The notes beneath the pieces are model-generated. The model was not told the origin of the DNA and made no database searches. It was given only the letters and a program-made list of their open reading frames with translations. The position numbers and the translations under genes are program-made. Shown one piece after another: positions 6,446-9,882 of a DNA stretch of 9,882 nucleotides (within the stretch, counting starts at the first letter, position 1; the number at the start of each line of letters is the position of its first letter). The stretch comes from Dehalococcoidia bacterium (GTDB taxonomy: Bacteria > Chloroflexota > Dehalococcoidia > E44-bin15), in NCBI GenBank assembly GCA_030667555.1, contig DAOUVR010000027.1, forward strand, positions 1 to 9,882, in the 5' to 3' direction.

Positions 6446-7542
6446 AGAGGCTGGCTGTTCTGGGCTCAACCGGCTCCATAGGACAGCAGACGCTGGATGT
6501 GGTGCGCTCCTTCCCTGACCGTTTCCAGGTCATCGGTCTTGCCGGGGGGAGAAATACCGAGCTTTTAGTCAGACAGATCGAGGAATTTCAGCCAAGGCTT
6601 GTCTCCGTCTCTGATGGGCGATTGCTCGGTACAGGCTACAAGACATCGTCACTAGAGGAGCTTGCCTCTCACCCCGAAATTGACCTGGTTGTGATTGCCA
6701 TCTCGGGAATGGCGGGGCTCAGCCCGACGATGGCAGCTATTCGTGCCGGGAAAGATATCGCCTTGGCCACGAAGGAGGTGCTGGTAGCGGCGGGGGAGAT
6801 TGTTACCGCCGAGGCGAAAAGGTGTCACGCCCAGATTTTGCCCATCGACAGTGAGCCGAGCGCCATATGGCAATGCCTGCACGGTGAGGACAGGAAAATC
6901 GCCAAGCTCATACTGACCGCCTCCGGTGGCCCCTTTCGTCATCTCTCCTCTCATGAGCTTAAAGCTGTGACGCCTCAACAGGCGCTGGAGCATCCCACAT
7001 GGAGAATGGGCAAAAAGGTGACTATCGACTCTGCCACTTTGATGAACAAGGGGTTTGAGGTTATTGAAACGCACTGGCTTTTTGATGTCCCCCTTGAGGA
7101 CATCGAGATAGTGATTCACCCCCAGAGCATTGTGCACTCTATGGTTGAATTTGTTGATGGCTCTGTCAAGGCGCAGCTGAGCATTCCTGACATGCGCCTG
7201 CCGATACAATATACGTTGTTTTATCCCGAGCGCCCTTTGAGTAAGCTCCCTCGGCTCGATTTTGCGAAAATTGACTCACTCACCTTTGAGGTGCCAAACC
7301 TTGAAAAATTCCCGTGCCTTAAACTAGCCTTGGAGGCGGGTCGAAAAGGGGGCACCTACCCGGCGGTGCTATCCGCCGCTGACGAAGTAGCAGTTGAACT
7401 CTTCCTCGAGGGCCACATCGGCTTTCTGGATATCGCAAGGGTGGTAGAGGAGGCTCTGGAGCAACATCAGGGCATAAGCAATCCCTCACTGGAGGAGGTA
7501 CTCGCCGCTGATGCCTGGGCCAGAGAGAGGGTGCGAAGATGA
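6430..7542 (+). CDS. dxr: 1-deoxy-D-xylulose 5-phosphate reductoisomerase (MEP pathway)
   Basis: Dxr (IspC) rearranges and reduces DXP to MEP with NADPH, the committed step of bacterial isoprenoid synthesis. The 370-aa product starts MGGSVKRLAVLGSTGSIGQQ, with the NADPH-binding GSTGSIG at 12-18. It then shows ALATKEVLVAAGEI, the metal/substrate loop PIDSEPSAIWQ (Asp140, Glu142), TASGGPF, HPTWRMGKKVTIDSATLMNK (His188) leading to Glu210, and HPQSIVHSMVEF (His236). Metal ligands and most catalytic residues are present. Pro143 replaces the His usually found after DSE (His153 in E. coli). No good Shine-Dalgarno precedes ATG 6430, and no other ATG, GTG or TTG start lies in frame close by. Because it overlaps cdsA by 16 nt, expression probably depends on coupled reinitiation. 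It ends in an ATGA overlap with the next gene. Confidence 0.96.
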   Translation: MGGSVKRLAVLGSTGSIGQQTLDVVRSFPDRFQVIGLAGGRNTELLVRQIEEFQPRLVSVSDGRLLGTGYKTSSLEELASHPEIDLVVIAISGMAGLSPTMAAIRAGKDIALATKEVLVAAGEIVTAEAKRCHAQILPIDSEPSAIWQCLHGEDRKIAKLILTASGGPFRHLSSHELKAVTPQQALEHPTWRMGKKVTIDSATLMNKGFEVIETHWLFDVPLEDIEIVIHPQSIVHSMVEFVDGSVKAQLSIPDMRLPIQYTLFYPERPLSKLPRLDFAKIDSLTFEVPNLEKFPCLKLALEAGRKGGTYPAVLSAADEVAVELFLEGHIGFLDIARVVEEALEQHQGISNPSLEEVLAADAWARERVRR

Positions 7543-8618
7543 GCTTACTAGTGACAATACTCGTCTTCTTGGTCATCCTATTCGTGGTTATCCTGGTTCA
7601 CGAATTGGGGCATTTCTTCGCTGCCAGACTTTGCGGAGTCAGAGTTGAGGAGCTTGGCCTAGGATATCCTCCTCGCCTGTTCGGCATAAAGCGAGGGGGG
7701 ATCATTTATTCGGTGAACCTCCTTCCCTTAGGCGGCTTTTGCAAGATGGCGGGGGAGGAGAACCCCAATACACCGGGCAGCCTTGCAGGGAAGAGCAGAC
7801 GTGCAAGAGTCCTGGTTCTCAGTGCAGGGTCACTTGCTATGTTATTGCTTCCCCTACTCCTTTTCCCAATCTCCTACATGATGCCGATGGAGCGCTATGT
7901 GGGGGGCGACGGGGTCCAGGTGGCGGTGGTAGCCCCGGGCTCTCCGGCTGAACACGCCGGCATCGAGGCTAAAGACATCATACTGAGTATTGACGGGCAG
8001 GCGGTTGACACCTTCAACGACATGCATCAAGCCATAGAGCCCAAGCTCGGCTCAGAGGTTACACTGCTCATTTTGAGGCGACCGGAGACCAAGTTTGAGG
8101 CCACGCTTATTCCTCGGTCGGATCCTCCTGAAGGGGAGGGGCCACTGGGCGTTCAGATGAGCCAGATCACTGAAGTTACAGCCTATCCTCTGTGGAGCGC
8201 CATCCCGTTGGGGCTCAAGGAGTACGGGCGTATGATGGTACTGATGAAGGATGCCATCATCGAACTGATACGGGGGCCGGAGATGCCGCCGGGGTGGGAG
8301 GGGCCTCCAATCGCTGGCCCGATAGGCATCGCTCAGCTAACCGGTGCGTTTGTTATGGCGGGAATCTATGCTCTCATCTGGTTCGCCTGTTTCCTCAGCG
8401 TGAACCTGGCAATAGTAAACCTGTTGCCCATTCCAGCTCTCGATGGAGGGAGGATTGCCTTCATCTTCCTGGAGGTGGTTCGCCGTGGCAAGCGGCTAGC
8501 GCCAAGGACGGAAGGTCTCATAAATACGGTCGGGTTTGGGCTGCTTATACTCCTGCTGTTTGTTGTCAGCTACTATGACGTAATTCGCTTAGTTCATGGC
8601 GGGAGCATACTGCCGTGA
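7539..8618 (+). CDS. rseP: RseP-type intramembrane zinc metalloprotease (site-2 protease, M50 family)
   Basis: Site-2 proteases cut transmembrane segments, typically of anti-sigma factors or signal-peptide remnants. The 359-aa product has the zinc motif HELGH at 21-25 inside the first membrane helix, LPLGGFCKMAGEE after it, one PDZ domain (about 123-190, with VAVVAPGSPAEHAGIEAKDI), and the third zinc ligand in NLLPIPALDGGR (Asp302). A final membrane segment lies near the C-terminus. There is one PDZ domain where E. coli RseP has two, as in many Gram-positive-type homologues. The usual AGPxxN motif reads AGSLAM (96-101). No anti-sigma substrate is encoded in the window. The start overlaps the dxr stop (ATGA) and has GAGAGGG upstream. 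Confidence 0.93.
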   Translation: MSLLVTILVFLVILFVVILVHELGHFFAARLCGVRVEELGLGYPPRLFGIKRGGIIYSVNLLPLGGFCKMAGEENPNTPGSLAGKSRRARVLVLSAGSLAMLLLPLLLFPISYMMPMERYVGGDGVQVAVVAPGSPAEHAGIEAKDIILSIDGQAVDTFNDMHQAIEPKLGSEVTLLILRRPETKFEATLIPRSDPPEGEGPLGVQMSQITEVTAYPLWSAIPLGLKEYGRMMVLMKDAIIELIRGPEMPPGWEGPPIAGPIGIAQLTGAFVMAGIYALIWFACFLSVNLAIVNLLPIPALDGGRIAFIFLEVVRRGKRLAPRTEGLINTVGFGLLILLLFVVSYYDVIRLVHGGSILP

Positions 8619-9661
8619 GACTTCGCCGAGCCTCAAGAGCCATCCGAATCGGTGATGTGACCGTTGGCGGCGGAGCCCCGGTTGTCGTCCAGTCAATGGC
8701 CAAGACCGACACCCGCAACGCCAAAGCGACAATTGACCAGATAAAAGGGCTCGAGGAGTGCGGCTGCCAGTTGGTGCGCGTGGCTGTCCCCGATAGAGAA
8801 GCTGCTGAGGCCATTCCTGCCATCAAGCGAGATGTCGCTATCCCTCTCATCGCCGACATCCACTTCGACTATCGCCTCGCTCTTCTGGCCCTCGAAGGTG
8901 GTGTTGACGGATTGAGAATAAACCCGGGGAATATACAGGAGCGGGAGCAAATCGCCCGGATTGTGCATGCCGCCAAAGAACGAGAGGTGCCGATAAGAAT
9001 TGGCGTGAATGCGGGAAGCTTGCCCGCAAAGAAGGGCATGGAAAAGACCATCGCCGAGCGTATGGTTGATGCGGCCTTGGAACAGATCGAATTGTTAGAA
9101 AAGCTTGATTTCGAGCTAATAAAGGTGGCGCTCAAGGCCTTCGATGTTCACACCACCATCGAGGCCAATAAGGCCGTCGCCCAGAAAATGCCATATCCCA
9201 TCCATCTCGGCATCACCGAGGCAGGCACGCTGAAGAAGTGGGTTATCAGGAGCGCCGTGGGCATAGGCATCCTGCTCCACGAGGGGATTGGGGATACCAT
9301 TCGGGTCTCCCTTAGCGGCGACCCGCGCGAGGAGGTCAGCGCCGGCTACGAAATCCTGAAATCGCTCGACCTCAGCCAGCGTGGCCCGACTCTAGTAGCC
9401 TGCCCGTCCTGCGGCCGGGCTGAGGTCGATATCGTCGCTCTGGCTAATGCGGTGGAAGAGCGCCTTGCCAGGCTGGAAAAACCGATAAAGGTGGCGGTCA
9501 TGGGGTGCGTGGTAAACGGCCCTGGGGAGGCGCGTGATGCCGACGTCGGCATCGCCTGCGGCAAAGGGCGGGGCGTAATCTTCCGCAGAGGGGAGCAGGT
9601 GCGCACAGTGGAGGAGAAGGACTTTTTGACAGCGTTGATGGCAGAGGTGGAGAGGATTTAA
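8615..9661 (+). CDS. ispG: 4-hydroxy-3-methylbut-2-en-1-yl diphosphate synthase (IspG/GcpE)
   Basis: IspG is a [4Fe-4S] enzyme that converts MEcPP to HMBPP, the penultimate step of the MEP pathway. The 348-aa product is the compact bacterial form. The TIM-barrel half has RIGDVTVGGGAPVVVQSMAK, VRVAVPDREAAEAIP, PLIADIHFDYRLAL, GLRINPGNI, PIRIGVNAGSL and HLGITEAGT. The cluster half has CPSCGRAEVDI (Cys263, Cys266) and VMGCVVNGPGEARDADVGIA (Cys298, Glu305), which supply the three Cys and one Glu ligands. The GTG start forms a GTGA overlap with the rseP stop and has GGGAG (8601-8605) upstream; the conserved RAIRIG segment follows within ten codons. It sits with dxr and uppS, so the operon carries both early and late isoprenoid steps. 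Confidence 0.96.
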   Translation: MRLRRASRAIRIGDVTVGGGAPVVVQSMAKTDTRNAKATIDQIKGLEECGCQLVRVAVPDREAAEAIPAIKRDVAIPLIADIHFDYRLALLALEGGVDGLRINPGNIQEREQIARIVHAAKEREVPIRIGVNAGSLPAKKGMEKTIAERMVDAALEQIELLEKLDFELIKVALKAFDVHTTIEANKAVAQKMPYPIHLGITEAGTLKKWVIRSAVGIGILLHEGIGDTIRVSLSGDPREEVSAGYEILKSLDLSQRGPTLVACPSCGRAEVDIVALANAVEERLARLEKPIKVAVMGCVVNGPGEARDADVGIACGKGRGVIFRRGEQVRTVEEKDFLTALMAEVERI

Positions 9662-9675
9662 ATTAGGGGGTAAAT

Positions 9676-9882
9676 ATGGATTGGGTCGCGATAGGAGCCA
9701 TTGCCACCTGTGTTCTGGCTGGAGGCATATTATTTGCTATTTGGCAAGTGTGGGAGACAAGGCGAGGTAGAAATGCACAACTGGCGGTTGACTTATCGCG
9801 GGAATTGCGCGGCATTGAGGTGAGAGAAACCTTTCTTTCAATCTACCGCTCAATTTATGAGGATAATGTGCTTAAGGATAGA
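9676..9882 (+). CDS. Hypothetical single-pass membrane protein, N-terminal 69 residues (cut by window edge)
   Basis: An open frame starts at ATG 9676, 14 nt after the ispG stop, with AGGGGG (9665-9670) 5 nt upstream, and stays open to the window end. It begins MDWVAIGAIATCVLAGGILF. One hydrophobic segment (about 3-24) is followed by WETRRGRNAQLAVDLSRELR and then mixed polar residues (VRETFLSIYRSIYEDN). The positive residues after the helix suggest a periplasmic N-terminus and a cytoplasmic C-terminal domain. This layout resembles small uncharacterised membrane-anchored proteins with a helical tail, but I do not recognise a named family. The short gap and lack of a terminator leave it possibly co-transcribed with ispG. 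The codon use and AT content look slightly different from the operon genes, but the fragment is too short to judge. Confidence 0.75.
   Translation, partial: MDWVAIGAIATCVLAGGILFAIWQVWETRRGRNAQLAVDLSRELRGIEVRETFLSIYRSIYEDNVLKDR

Noticed and set aside
6652..7209. 185-aa open frame antisense to dxr
   Set aside because: It lies wholly inside dxr, has no recognisable domain or ribosome binding site, and is explained by the codon pattern of the sense strand. Other long antisense frames in rpsB, pyrH, cdsA and ispG were dismissed for the same reason.
1..9882. CRISPR arrays, insertion sequences, att sites or large repeats
   Set aside because: No regularly spaced repeats, terminal inverted repeats, transposase or integrase were seen. 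The tRNA-Ser gene has no duplicated 3' end within the window, so there is no sign of an integrated element.

Overview
This is a compact, housekeeping stretch of a bacterial chromosome, roughly 53-55% GC by eye. The MEP (non-mevalonate) isoprenoid genes dxr and ispG show it is bacterial. A very short EF-Ts (169 aa), the MiaB start YYIWTIGCQMNKA and the order rpsB-tsf-pyrH-frr-uppS-cdsA-dxr-rseP-ispG suggest a Chloroflexota of the Dehalococcoidia type. That placement is inference from memory and was not tested by a search. I see no mobile element, CRISPR array, phage gene or candidate new defence or biosynthetic system.

Left part (1-2161, all on the minus strand). A tRNA-Ser(GCU) gene with encoded CCA is followed by a clean intrinsic terminator. 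Next comes miaB (tRNA methylthiotransferase), then nadA (quinolinate synthase), which runs off the left edge. miaB carries an in-frame TGA at codon 121, between its N-terminal methylthiotransferase domain and its radical SAM domain. Everything else in the gene, including all six cluster cysteines, is intact and in one frame. This is the most notable anomaly in the window.

Middle (2162-2257). A 96-bp divergent intergenic region holds a good sigma70-type promoter for rpsB on the plus strand and a plausible one for tRNA-Ser on the minus strand.

Right part (2258-9882, all on the plus strand). A tightly packed operon encodes ribosomal protein S2, EF-Ts, UMP kinase, ribosome recycling factor, undecaprenyl-PP synthase, CDP-diglyceride synthase, DXP reductoisomerase, an RseP-type site-2 protease and IspG. 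Most gaps are 4-14 nt or the genes overlap; the one longer gap is 53 nt before uppS. The first four genes serve translation and pyrimidine nucleotide supply. The rest make isoprenoid precursors (Dxr, IspG), turn them into the undecaprenyl carrier lipid (UppS), make CDP-DAG for phospholipids (CdsA), and carry out intramembrane proteolysis (RseP). The last gene, cut by the right edge, encodes a small membrane-anchored protein of unknown function.

The window is essentially ordinary. The points worth a second look are the interrupted miaB, a non-canonical residue in the Dxr active-site loop, and a possible promoter embedded in the tRNA terminator.
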